Shown piece by piece: positions 34,920 to 43,601 of a stretch of 64,000 bases of DNA (positions within the stretch are counted from its first letter, which is position 1; each line of letters opens with the position of its first letter). Below the pieces are notes generated by a model that made no database searches, was not told the DNA's origin, and saw only the letters and a program-made list of their open reading frames with translations. The position numbers were made by a program, and so were the translations under genes. This stretch comes from Ruminococcaceae bacterium UBA1734. GTDB lineage: Bacteria > Bacillota > Clostridia > Oscillospirales > Acutalibacteraceae. The stretch is taken from assembly GCA_002315765.1 (NCBI GenBank), contig DCIE01000070.1, positions 1 through 64,000 of the forward strand. Direction: 5' to 3'.

Positions 34920-35570
34920 ATGATTGATATTAACGAACTGAAATATGATGAAAACGGACTTATTCCTGCAGTAGTTGTTGATTCTATCAGCAAAAAGGTT
35001 CTTACTGTTGCTTATATGAATAAAGAATCCCTTAAAATATCAATGGAAAAGGGATTGACTTGTTTTTTCAGCCGTTCAAGACAGGAATTATGGCTAAAAG
35101 GGGAAACAAGCGGTAATTATCAACATATTGTCAGCATTACAGCCGACTGTGATAAAGATGCTTTGGTTGTGGTTGTGGAAAAAGACGGACCTGCCTGTCA
35201 TACCGGCAGTGATAGTTGTTTCACAAAAGAGATATACTCAAGTGATGAACTCCACGAATTTTCTTTGCAAAATCTTTACGAGCTTTTAGAGGGTAGAAAA
35301 AAGGATAAACCCGAAGGCTCTTACACCACATATCTTTTCCAAAAGGGAATAGACAAAATTCTTAAAAAGGTCGGGGAAGAGTGTACCGAAGTAATTATTG
35401 CCGGAAAAGCTGACGACAAGAAAGAAACCGTTTATGAGTTAGCAGACCTTGCATATCACGCTATGGTACTTATGGTTGAAATGGGTATTAGCGTGGAAGA
35501 TGTTCACCGAGAGTTAGCATCAAGACATATAATAGACCATAAGGTTAAACAGGAAAAAATGACAAAATGA
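34920..35570 (+). CDS. hisIE: Bifunctional PR-AMP cyclohydrolase / PR-ATP pyrophosphatase
   Basis: This fused enzyme performs steps two and three of histidine synthesis. The 216 residues have a HisI domain (about 1-110) with LTVAYMNKESL, FFSRSRQELWLKGETSGN and the metal/Cys segment DCDKDALVVVVEKDGPACHTGSDSCF. A HisE domain (about 120-216) carries SYTTYLFQKGIDKILKKVGEECTEVIIA and DLAYHAMVLM. The product overlaps the PHP phosphatase gene by 4 bases. Confidence 0.96.
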   Translation: MIDINELKYDENGLIPAVVVDSISKKVLTVAYMNKESLKISMEKGLTCFFSRSRQELWLKGETSGNYQHIVSITADCDKDALVVVVEKDGPACHTGSDSCFTKEIYSSDELHEFSLQNLYELLEGRKKDKPEGSYTTYLFQKGIDKILKKVGEECTEVIIAGKADDKKETVYELADLAYHAMVLMVEMGISVEDVHRELASRHIIDHKVKQEKMTK

Positions 35571-36325
35571 TTAGAAATAATTATCATACACATACGGTAT
35601 TTTGCGATGGCTCGGATACTGCCGAGGATATTGTTAAAACGGCAATTAATATGGGATGTACCGAAATCGGATTTACAGGTCATAGTTATACCGATATTCC
35701 CGATGAGGACCCTTTTTGTATGACTCTCGAAAATACCGATTTGTATATTAAAGAAATTAGTCGTCTTAAAAGAGAATACGAAGGCAAAATCAAAATACTT
35801 TTAGGTGTTGAGCAAGATTATTATTCCACCCAAAAGACCGATACTTATGAATATGTTATCGGTTCGGTACACTATGTTCTTAAAGACGGAGTTTATATTT
35901 CCATCGACTACTCAAAACAGGTATTAATCGATGCTGTAAATAGGTTTTACAATGGGGATTTCTATGCTTTAGCCGAGGATTATTATAACCTTGTAGGCGA
36001 TATTTACAATAAGACAAAATGCGACATTGTAGGACATTTTGATATTATTACAAAATTCAATGAGAACAAGGATTTGTTTGATGTTAATAATAAACGATAT
36101 GTTGATGCCTATACCAAAGCATTAAATAAATTAATGGGTAAAGGATTATGTTTTGAGGTTAATTTCGGTGCTGTTGCGAGAAATTACCGAACAACACCAT
36201 ATCCCCAAAAAGAAATACTTAATAAAATTATTGAAAATAAAGAAAAAATAATTTATTCATCCGATTGTCATAATAAAGAAAACTTGCTTTTCGGAATTAA
36301 CGGTGATAATATTTATATTAAATAA
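35567..36325 (+). CDS. hisK: Histidinol-phosphatase, PHP family
   Basis: This PHP-domain metallophosphatase hydrolyses histidinol phosphate, filling the step missing from the monofunctional HisB. The 252-residue protein shows the metal ligands NYHTHTVFCDGSD (about 4-16), GFTGHSYTDIPD, GVEQDYY, SVHYV, DIVGHFDIITKF and the closing SSDCH. Its place at the end of the operon with a 4-base overlap supports the function. With it, every step from PRPP/ATP to histidine is encoded between 28187 and 36325. Confidence 0.92.
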   Translation: MIRNNYHTHTVFCDGSDTAEDIVKTAINMGCTEIGFTGHSYTDIPDEDPFCMTLENTDLYIKEISRLKREYEGKIKILLGVEQDYYSTQKTDTYEYVIGSVHYVLKDGVYISIDYSKQVLIDAVNRFYNGDFYALAEDYYNLVGDIYNKTKCDIVGHFDIITKFNENKDLFDVNNKRYVDAYTKALNKLMGKGLCFEVNFGAVARNYRTTPYPQKEILNKIIENKEKIIYSSDCHNKENLLFGINGDNIYIK

Positions 36326-36328
36326 GTT

Positions 36329-36355
36329 TAGGGTTACTCTTATCGGGTAACCCTA
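36329..36355 (+). terminator. Hairpin after the his operon
   Basis: TAGGGTTAC (36329-36337) pairs perfectly with GTAACCCTA (36347-36355), a 9-bp stem with a 9-base loop, right after the hisK stop. No T-run follows, so termination may be weak. Confidence 0.55.
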
Positions 36356-36388
36356 TATGTACATTATTATAATGTAGGAGATGAAAGT

Positions 36389-38227
36389 ATGTGGGGACCT
36401 CCTCCAAGAGGTATGTTTAACGCTACCGAAAAATTAAAAGAACCTAAACCCGAAAAATTATCCCAAGTTCCCGGATATTTATGGCGGCTTGTGTCTAAAT
36501 TTTTTTCAAGACTTTTTTATATTTTTAGGCTTGTATGGGATGCTAAACCGTGGATTTTAATTGTTATGATGTTAAATTCATTGTTAAACGGTATCTTTCC
36601 GGTTATTACCGCCATTATTTCAGCACAGGTGCTAAACCTTTTGGCCGAGGTAATTAAGGGTACAATAGATAGCTTTAATAGGATAATTTTTATTTTGATT
36701 TTGCAATTTGCTTTTCAGTTTATAGTGTCTTTAACGGGTACTGTACATACTATGATTATGCGTGTGGCGAATGAGCTTGTAACCAATGCAATTAAAATTA
36801 AAATTATTTCAAAAGCCAAGGATATCGACCTTAAAAATTTTGATATGCCCGAATTTTATGAGAAAATGGAAAATGCACATAGAGAAGCAAGTATGCGACC
36901 GGTTAATACACTCAATTCTTTATTTTCCATTATTTCTTCGATAATTTCGGTTGCAAGTTTTATCGTAATTCTTGCAAATGTCAGTTATTTTGCACCGCTT
37001 ATTATGGTTATTCTTGCCATACCGGTTGCCGTAATTAATTATATATACCGTAAAAAGAATTTCCTCTATATGAGGTGGCGTAGCAGAGACCGCCGTGAAA
37101 TGAATTATTACAGCGATGTTCTTGTTGATAAAGACTTGGCAAAAGAAGTTAAAATCTTTTCTCTTTCCGACACATTTGTAACTGCTTTTAAGTCAACTTT
37201 CAATAGATATTTCGGCGGTATAAAGAAACTTGCCGTTCAAGAAGGCGCTTGGAATATTGGTGTATCGGTTACAACAAGCACTGTAAACTGCGGTATATTC
37301 TTATTTATTGCAAAAAAGGTTTATGACGGCTCAATGAAACTCGGAGATTATAATCTTTATACCGGTGCATTAAGTTCCATGTTCAATGATGGGTACTCAC
37401 GGAATACGCTGACAACAATCCGTAGGATACTCTCAGGCTCGCTAAATTACGCCGTAGACACGGTTCAATTCATACAGAGCAATCCTATGAGGATGGTCAA
37501 GATACCGTCTGATAGGGCGGTTCCTGACACTCCTACGAGGTCTTCTCCTCATGTATATATACCAAGCGATAAGATAGAAATGATATTCAAGAGGTTCCCA
37601 GAAGGTTCATCTTCTTTTATTCCGATGCAGTTTGGATATAGATGTGGTATGAGACTCGGAGAGGCATTTGGTGTCTATTGGGAAGATATCGACTTTGATA
37701 ATCGAACGGTATCAATCAATAGACAGGTTCAATGGCACAACAGCGAAAAGTATTGGTACTTTTCAAATCCAAAGTATAATTCTTTCCGAACCATTGAACT
37801 TGACAGTGAACTACTGGAAATATTAAAGCGTGAATACGACAAGCAACAGCGTGCTCGTATCTACTATGACGACTTGTATGTAAGTCTGTATGAAGACAAT
37901 CGCAGAGTTTTGAACACAAATGGAGAGGGGTCGATAATTCACCCTGTAGCAGTTCGTGAAAACGGTGCTTTCATTATCCCAAGAACAATGCAACATACGA
38001 GCGGGATAATACATCACGATCTCGAATATCCAGACTTTACATTCCATTCATTTAGGCACACGCACGCAACTATGCTTGCTGAATCTGGTGCTCCTATGAA
38101 ATACACTCAGGAACGATTAGGGCACAAAGACATCACCGTAACGATGCAAATATATCAGCACGCATCACCGAACATTCGGCAGGAAGGTTTGGGAGTTATA
38201 GAAAAAATGTTTTCAAAAGAAGCGTAA
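36389..38227 (+). CDS. Chimera: ABC exporter membrane domain fused to a tyrosine-recombinase catalytic domain
   Basis: This single 612-codon frame joins two unrelated proteins. Residues 1 to about 333 are an ABC exporter membrane domain with about 5 helices and the NYIYRKKNF, DLKNFDMPEFYEKMENA and VKIFSLSDTF segments of that family; its ATPase half is missing. From about residue 335 (DNA near 37390) it becomes a phage/ICE-type integrase from mid core-binding domain onward (GYSRNTLTTIRRILSGSLNYAVD). The catalytic set is kept: Arg in CGMRLGEAFG, His/Arg in HSFRHTHATML, His in LGHKDITVTMQIYQHAS and Tyr in IYQ. The integrase N-terminus and the ABC C-terminus are both absent. A deletion scar between an integrated element and its host gene is the best explanation; misassembly is possible. 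Confidence 0.85.
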   Translation: MWGPPPRGMFNATEKLKEPKPEKLSQVPGYLWRLVSKFFSRLFYIFRLVWDAKPWILIVMMLNSLLNGIFPVITAIISAQVLNLLAEVIKGTIDSFNRIIFILILQFAFQFIVSLTGTVHTMIMRVANELVTNAIKIKIISKAKDIDLKNFDMPEFYEKMENAHREASMRPVNTLNSLFSIISSIISVASFIVILANVSYFAPLIMVILAIPVAVINYIYRKKNFLYMRWRSRDRREMNYYSDVLVDKDLAKEVKIFSLSDTFVTAFKSTFNRYFGGIKKLAVQEGAWNIGVSVTTSTVNCGIFLFIAKKVYDGSMKLGDYNLYTGALSSMFNDGYSRNTLTTIRRILSGSLNYAVDTVQFIQSNPMRMVKIPSDRAVPDTPTRSSPHVYIPSDKIEMIFKRFPEGSSSFIPMQFGYRCGMRLGEAFGVYWEDIDFDNRTVSINRQVQWHNSEKYWYFSNPKYNSFRTIELDSELLEILKREYDKQQRARIYYDDLYVSLYEDNRRVLNTNGEGSIIHPVAVRENGAFIIPRTMQHTSGIIHHDLEYPDFTFHSFRHTHATMLAESGAPMKYTQERLGHKDITVTMQIYQHASPNIRQEGLGVIEKMFSKEA

Positions 38228-38234
38228 AAAAATA

Positions 38235-38269
38235 GGGGCAGGACATTACATCCTACCCCTTGTTTTTTT
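38235..38269 (+). terminator. Terminator after the integrase fragment
   Basis: GGGGCAGGA (38235-38243) pairs with TCCTACCCC (38251-38259) with one internal mismatch, followed by TTGTTTTTTT. It lies 8 bases after the stop of the chimeric gene. Confidence 0.75.
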
Positions 38270-38309
38270 GCCCACATCTGTTTTCGTGGTGGGCAAATGG
38301 TGGTCAATT
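38267..38309. repeat. Inverted and direct repeats, candidate att/integrase arm sites
   Basis: TTTGCCCAC (38267-38275) and GTGGGCAAA (38289-38297) form a perfect 9-bp inverted repeat. GGTGGGCAAAT (38288-38298) is followed directly by GGTGGTCAATT (38299-38309), an 11-base direct repeat with two mismatches. Such repeats just beyond an integrase gene are common at the ends of integrated elements, so this may be the surviving right end. Confidence 0.5.
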
Positions 38310-38371
38310 TGGTATTTTTACTGTTTTTTCACTCTGTCGTAGAAAAACTCAAAATGCGAGAAACACTTGAT

Positions 38372-39388
38372 TTATCGGCGTTTTAAGGCTTCTTCGACAG
38401 CCACAGCACAGGCTACAGTACATCCAACCATGGGGTTGTTACCGGCACCGATAAGTCCCATCATCTCAACATGAGCCGGAACTGAAGAAGAACCTGCAAA
38501 CTGAGCATCGGAATGCATACGGCCCATAGTATCGGTCATACCGTAACTTGAAGGACCGGCACCCATATTATCAGGATGAAGTGTTCTACCTGTACCGCCA
38601 CCGGAGGCAACGGAGAAATAATTGATACCGTTTTCAATGCACCACTTTTTGTAAGTACCTGCAACAGGATGCTGGAAACGAGTTGGGTTGGTGGAGTTAC
38701 CTGTAATCGAAACACCTACATTCTCAAGACGCATAATTGCAACGCCCTCGGGAACATTGTCAGCACCGTAGCACTTAACATCGGCGCGTTGACCTTTGGA
38801 GAAAGCCTTTGTTTCAACAACCTTAACTTCCTCGGCATAAGGGTCAAACTCGGTCTCAACATAGGTGAAACCGTTAATTCTTGAAATAATATAAGCGGCG
38901 TCCTTACCGAGACCGTTAAGAATTACACGGAGAGGTTTAACACGAACCTTGTTAGCATTAAGCGCAATCTTAATTGCACCTTCAGCAGCGGCAAAAGACT
39001 CATGACCTGCCAAGAAGCAGAAGCATTCTGTTTCTTCGGAAAGAAGCATTTTACCTAAATTACCGTGGCCGAGACCAACCTTGCGGTTTTCGGCAACCGA
39101 ACCGGGAATACAAAAAGACTGTAAACCGATACCGATATTTGCAGCGGCAGTAGCGGCTGACTTATCGCCGGTCTTTTCAGCAGCCTTAATGGCAATAGCA
39201 GAACCTACAGTATAAGCCCACTTTGCATTTTCAAAACAAATCGGCTGAGTTTCCTGAACGATGGTATAAGGGTCAATTCCTGCATTAGCACAGATTTCCT
39301 TACATTCATCAATAGAGGAGATACCGTATTCTTTAAGAACGCCGAGGATTTTGCCCTCGCGTCTTTCGTAACCTTCAAATTGTGCCAT
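38372..39388 (-). CDS. GGGtGRT-family protein of unknown function
   Basis: The 338-residue product belongs to the family named after its GGGtGRT motif, here GGGTGRT at residues 263-269 in VASGGGTGRTLHPDNMG. Other conserved-looking stretches are TGNSTNPTRFQHPVAG (about 229-244), AGSSSVPAHVEMMGLIGAG (298-316), FCIPGSVAENRKVGLGHGNLGKML (92-115) and several Cys (C51, C93, C122, C124, C250). No signal peptide or membrane helix is apparent. The glycine motif suggests nucleotide or phosphate binding (inference). It lies 14 bases downstream of a NifU-like scaffold gene on the same strand and is co-transcribed with it; this pairing is characteristic of the family. Biochemical function is not established to my knowledge. 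Confidence 0.88.
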   Translation of the reverse strand: MAQFEGYERREGKILGVLKEYGISSIDECKEICANAGIDPYTIVQETQPICFENAKWAYTVGSAIAIKAAEKTGDKSAATAAANIGIGLQSFCIPGSVAENRKVGLGHGNLGKMLLSEETECFCFLAGHESFAAAEGAIKIALNANKVRVKPLRVILNGLGKDAAYIISRINGFTYVETEFDPYAEEVKVVETKAFSKGQRADVKCYGADNVPEGVAIMRLENVGVSITGNSTNPTRFQHPVAGTYKKWCIENGINYFSVASGGGTGRTLHPDNMGAGPSSYGMTDTMGRMHSDAQFAGSSSVPAHVEMMGLIGAGNNPMVGCTVACAVAVEEALKRR

Positions 39389-39402
39389 AATCTTCGACCT
39401 CC

Positions 39403-40104
39403 TTATTCTTTGCGTGGGTCAATATACTTAACGGCGCCGTCTTCTTCGGTGAAACGGCCGTAATGACCCATTGATTTTTTATATGCTTCGTTAGGCTCCA
39501 TACCGTTCTTAATAAAGTCGGTCATTTTGCCTAAAGAAACGAATTCGTAACCGATTACTTCGTTATTTTCATCAAGAGCCATTCTTGTGCAATAACCCTC
39601 GGTCATTTCAAGGTAACGAACACCTTTTTCTTTGGTTCCGTACATTGTACCAACCATTGAACGGTGGCCCTTACCCAAATCTTCCATACCGGCACCGATA
39701 ACAAGACCGTCATCAGAGAAAGCGGATTGGCTACGACCGTAAACAATCTGTAAGAAAAGTTCACGCATAGCTGTATTAATAGCATCGCAAACAAGGTCGG
39801 TATTAAGGGCTTCCAAAACAGTTTTGCCCGGAAGAATTTCCGCAGCCATAGCAGCGGAGTGAGTCATACCCGAACAACCGATTGTTTCAACAAGAGCCTC
39901 TTCAATAATACCACCCTTAACATTAAGGGAAAGTTTACAAGCGCCCTGCTGAGGTGCACACCAACCAACACCGTGAGTGTAAGCTGAAATGTCTTTAATT
40001 TCTTTTGCTTCTACCCATTTGCCTTCTTCCGGAATCGGAGCAGGACCGTGATGCGGACCTTTGGCAATGGGACACATGTTTTTAACTTCTTCTGAAATTG
40101 TCAT
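39403..40104 (-). CDS. NifU/IscU-like iron-sulfur scaffold paired with the GGGtGRT protein
   Basis: This 233-residue U-type scaffold-like protein carries the three expected cysteine regions: GWCAPQQGACKLSLNVKGG (about 48-66), ETIGCSGMTHSAAMAAEILPGKTVLEAL, and DLVCDAINTAM. The C-terminal about 110 residues extend beyond ordinary NifU/IscU proteins and include EMTEGYCTRMALDENNEVIGYEFVSLGKMTDF. Start 40104 is chosen over 40140 because AAAGGAG lies 8 bases upstream. It is expressed from its own promoter (40149-40177) and followed by the GGGtGRT gene, so it may deliver an iron-sulfur cluster to it (inference). Confidence 0.82.
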   Translation of the reverse strand: MTISEEVKNMCPIAKGPHHGPAPIPEEGKWVEAKEIKDISAYTHGVGWCAPQQGACKLSLNVKGGIIEEALVETIGCSGMTHSAAMAAEILPGKTVLEALNTDLVCDAINTAMRELFLQIVYGRSQSAFSDDGLVIGAGMEDLGKGHRSMVGTMYGTKEKGVRYLEMTEGYCTRMALDENNEVIGYEFVSLGKMTDFIKNGMEPNEAYKKSMGHYGRFTEEDGAVKYIDPRKE

Positions 40105-40148
40105 AACATATACTCCTTTTATGTATTTGGAAATATCCATACTAATGT

Positions 40149-40177
40149 ATTATATCAATTATAAAACAAAATTACAA
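40149..40177 (-). promoter_or_regulatory. Sigma-A promoter of the scaffold/GGGtGRT operon
   Basis: On the minus strand TTGTAA (40172-40177) and TATAAT (40149-40154) are 17 bases apart, 45 bases upstream of the start codon. Confidence 0.65.
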
Positions 40178-40281
40178 TACCAAAAACGACAAAATTTTAA
40201 ACATCTCATTAATAATGTTTATCGCTATGTAATAATATTATTGAAAAATATGGATTTTTTGCGTATTAAAAGTAAAATTTG

Positions 40282-40310
40282 TTGAATAAATCATTAAACT
40301 GTGTTAAAAT
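40282..40310 (+). promoter_or_regulatory. Sigma-A promoter of mnmE
   Basis: TTGAAT (40282-40287) and TAAAAT (40305-40310) are 17 bases apart, 30 bases upstream of the mnmE start. Confidence 0.65.
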
Positions 40311-40340
40311 TAATTGTTAATAAACAAAAAGGGGATTGTT

Positions 40341-41705
40341 ATGTCCGAAAAGACTATTGCAGCCATTTCAACACCGCTTGGCGCCGGTGGTATAGCCGTT
40401 ATAAGAATTTCCGGTGATGACGCCGTAAAAATCGCTGATAAATGTTTTAAGTCATATTCAGGAAAATCTCTTCTTTCGCTAAAAGGATACACTGCGTCAT
40501 ACGGTCAAATTGTCAATAATGAAACGGTTATTGACGATGGTGTTGCGCTTGTTTTTTTATCTCCTAAAAGTTACACGGGAGAAAATGTGGTGGAAATTTC
40601 GGTGCACGGCGGAAGAATTGTGGCACGGGATGCTTTAAGAACCGTTTTGGATGCCGGTGCGGTTCCTGCCGAAAACGGCGAATTTACCAAGAGGGCATTT
40701 TTAAACGGTAAACTTGATTTGGCAGCCGCCGAAAGTATTATGGGTATTATTTCCGCTAAAAACGAAACGGCACTTAAGATTTCAAGAAATGCCAAAGAAG
40801 GGCGTATTTCTAAAGAAATAAATTCAATAATTGAAAGACTTTTGGAATTTTCCGCTTCTATGTCGGTTTATGCCGATTATCCCGACGAAGAAATCGATGG
40901 GCTTAATCCCATTAGCTTTGGTAATTCTCTCGGAGAAATATCTTGTTCGCTGAAAAAATTGATTGATAGTTATGATACGGGTAAAATTATCCGTGAGGGT
41001 ATTGACTGTTGTATTGTTGGTAAACCTAATGTAGGCAAATCAACACTTATGAATTTACTTTGCGGCAGCGACCGTTCTATTGTTACAGATATTGCCGGAA
41101 CTACCCGTGATATTATTGAAAGCACTGTAGATATTGACGGCATAACACTTAATATCTCGGATACGGCAGGTATCAGAAAAACCCATGATGTTGTGGAAAT
41201 GGCGGGTGTAAATAAGTCGAAGAAAAGACTTGATACCGCAACACTTATCTTTGCTGTGTTTGATATATCACGACCTTTTGATAATGACGATTTAGAACTA
41301 ATCAATAGTCTTGAAAATAATTCAATTATTCTTTTAAATAAATCGGATTTGTGCAATAATAGTCAAATTGACTTATCTGTTTTTAAGGGCAGGAAAACAA
41401 TAAGCATTTCCGCAAAAGAAAACAGCGGAATAGATGAGCTTAAAAAATATATTTCGGATTTTGTTAATATAAACAATTTTTCGGATAACGATGCAATACT
41501 TGTCAGCGAACGACAGCGAGATTGTGTTCAAAGAGCATATAACTGCATTTTTGATGCAAAAAACACATTGGAAGCAGGATATACTTTAGATGCTGTGGGA
41601 GTTTGTGTTGATGACTGTTTGGCCGCTTTACTTGAACTTACAGGCAAGCGTGTAACTAACGAGGTTTCGGACGAAGTATTCAAAAGATTTTGTGTTGGCA
41701 AATAA
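40341..41705 (+). CDS. mnmE: tRNA modification GTPase MnmE
   Basis: MnmE works with MnmG to install (carboxymethyl)aminomethyl groups on U34 of certain tRNAs. The 454-residue protein has an N-terminal folate-binding domain (TIAAISTPLGAGGIAVIRISG), a helical domain, an inserted G domain and the C-terminal FCVGK with the conserved Cys. In the G domain are GKPNVGKSTLMN (about 222-233), DTAGIR and NKSD. ATG 40341 has AAAGGGG upstream; earlier in-frame codons lack one. mnmG overlaps no coding but follows within 20 bases. Confidence 0.96.
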   Translation: MSEKTIAAISTPLGAGGIAVIRISGDDAVKIADKCFKSYSGKSLLSLKGYTASYGQIVNNETVIDDGVALVFLSPKSYTGENVVEISVHGGRIVARDALRTVLDAGAVPAENGEFTKRAFLNGKLDLAAAESIMGIISAKNETALKISRNAKEGRISKEINSIIERLLEFSASMSVYADYPDEEIDGLNPISFGNSLGEISCSLKKLIDSYDTGKIIREGIDCCIVGKPNVGKSTLMNLLCGSDRSIVTDIAGTTRDIIESTVDIDGITLNISDTAGIRKTHDVVEMAGVNKSKKRLDTATLIFAVFDISRPFDNDDLELINSLENNSIILLNKSDLCNNSQIDLSVFKGRKTISISAKENSGIDELKKYISDFVNINNFSDNDAILVSERQRDCVQRAYNCIFDAKNTLEAGYTLDAVGVCVDDCLAALLELTGKRVTNEVSDEVFKRFCVGK

Positions 41706-41724
41706 AATTAAAGAGGGAATTTTC

Positions 41725-43599
41725 TTGAGCATACCTAAATATAAAGCTGATAATTATGATATTGCCGTAATCGGTGGGGGACATGCCGGTGTCGAAGCCG
41801 CACTTGCCGGTGCAAGACTCGGTCTTAAAACCATAATGTTTACCATAACTCTTGATTGGGTGGGTAATATGCCATGCAACCCGTCAATAGGAGGTACGGC
41901 AAAGGGACATCTTGTAAGAGAACTTGATGCTTTAGGCGGTGAAATGGGAAAAGCCGCCGATGCCAACACTTTGCAAAGCCGTATGCTAAATAGGGGAAAG
42001 GGCCCTGCGGTTTATTCTCTCAGAGCACAAATTGACAGGCGAAGATACAGTGAATATATGAAACACGCTGTTGAGTTACAGCAAAATCTCGATGTAAAAC
42101 AGGCCGAAGTTGTTTCGGTTGAAAACAAAGAAGACGGTTGGCATTTGACAACAAATCTCGGTGCTGATTTTACCTGCAAAACCGTAATTTTCGCCACCGG
42201 AACATTTTTAGGCGGCAGGGTATATGTAGGCGAGGTTAATTATGAAAGCGGTCCCGACGGAACATTTCCGGCAACAAGGCTATCAAAATCTTTAAAAGAA
42301 CTCGGAGTTCCCCTCAGAAGATTTAAAACCGGTACTCCTGCAAGAGTTGCGAGAGATAGCATTGATTATTCCGTTTTGGAACTTCAAGAAGGGGACGAGA
42401 AAACAGTTCCTTTTAGTTTTTCTACCAAGACACCGCCCGAAAATAAAGTTGTTTGCCATATTGCATATACAAACGATGACACAAAGGAAGTTATCCTTAA
42501 AAATATAAACCGTTCACCGCTTTATGCAGGAGTTATATCGGGTGTGGGACCGAGATATTGTCCGAGTATTGAGGATAAAATAGTCCGTTTTGCAGATAAA
42601 AAAAGGCATCAGTTATTTATTGAGCCTTGCGGTGAAAATACCGAGGAAATGTATCTTCAAGGTATGTCATCCTCACTGCCGGAGGAGGTTCAAATTAAAT
42701 TTTATCATACAATTAAAGGTCTTGAAAATGTCAAGATAATGCGAAATGCTTATGCAATCGAGTATGATTGTGTAGACCCTACAGCACTTAAACCCTCCCT
42801 TGAGTTTAAGGATTTTGACGGTCTATTCGGTGCCGGACAGTTTAACGGCTCATCTGGTTATGAAGAGGCGGCGGCACAAGGACTGATAGCCGGAATTAAT
42901 GCCGCTATGAAGGTTTTGGGCAAGGAGGCTTTAATTCTATCAAGAGCATCATCCTATATCGGCACATTAATTGATGACCTTGTAACAAAAGGATGTTCCG
43001 ACCCTTATCGTATGATGACTTCAAGGAGTGAATACAGGCTTTTATTACGGCAGGACAATGCCGATGAAAGACTTATGCCCAAGGGTTTTGAGTTAGGACT
43101 TATTTCGAAGGAACAGTATGATGAATTTTTGGAGAAAAAGGCTGAAAAAGAGGCTGAAATTGAAAGGATAAACAATACATATTTATCTCCTTGTGATGCC
43201 CTAAACGATGTACTTATCCAAAACGAAACAACACCCCTTTCAACCGGTTGTTGCCTTGCTGACTTGATTAAAAGACCTCAGCTTAATTATAAAATCCTTG
43301 CCGATTTTGATAAAAACCGTCCGATACTTCCCGATGATGTTTGCGAAAAGGTTGAAATAGAAATTAAATACGAGGGTTATATAAGTAGGCAACAAGCCCA
43401 AATCAACGAAACATTAAGACTTGAAAGCAAACTTATTCCGGACGATATTAATTATGATGATGTTTACGGTCTTAGGCTTGAAGCAAAAGAAAAACTTAAT
43501 AAAATAAGACCGCATAGCATTGGTCAAGCCGGAAGAATATCCGGTGTCAGCCCATCGGACATTTCGGTATTATTGATTTATTTAAAAGGTAGGTCATAA
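41725..43599 (+). CDS. mnmG: tRNA uridine-34 modification enzyme MnmG (GidA)
   Basis: MnmG is the FAD- and NADH-dependent partner of MnmE. The 624 residues start with the FAD Rossmann motif DIAVIGGGHAGVEAALAGARLG. They include MPCNPSIGGTAKGHLVRELDALGGEMG, FATGTFLGGRVYVGE, LRRFKTGTPARV, and a helical C-terminal domain ending RISGVSPSDISVLLIYLK that binds MnmE. TTG 41725 is preferred because AAAGAGGG (about 41710-41717) lies just upstream; the ORF opens earlier at 41692 with no ribosome binding site. Confidence 0.96.
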   Translation: MSIPKYKADNYDIAVIGGGHAGVEAALAGARLGLKTIMFTITLDWVGNMPCNPSIGGTAKGHLVRELDALGGEMGKAADANTLQSRMLNRGKGPAVYSLRAQIDRRRYSEYMKHAVELQQNLDVKQAEVVSVENKEDGWHLTTNLGADFTCKTVIFATGTFLGGRVYVGEVNYESGPDGTFPATRLSKSLKELGVPLRRFKTGTPARVARDSIDYSVLELQEGDEKTVPFSFSTKTPPENKVVCHIAYTNDDTKEVILKNINRSPLYAGVISGVGPRYCPSIEDKIVRFADKKRHQLFIEPCGENTEEMYLQGMSSSLPEEVQIKFYHTIKGLENVKIMRNAYAIEYDCVDPTALKPSLEFKDFDGLFGAGQFNGSSGYEEAAAQGLIAGINAAMKVLGKEALILSRASSYIGTLIDDLVTKGCSDPYRMMTSRSEYRLLLRQDNADERLMPKGFELGLISKEQYDEFLEKKAEKEAEIERINNTYLSPCDALNDVLIQNETTPLSTGCCLADLIKRPQLNYKILADFDKNRPILPDDVCEKVEIEIKYEGYISRQQAQINETLRLESKLIPDDINYDDVYGLRLEAKEKLNKIRPHSIGQAGRISGVSPSDISVLLIYLKGRS

Positions 43600-43601
43600 T
43601 T

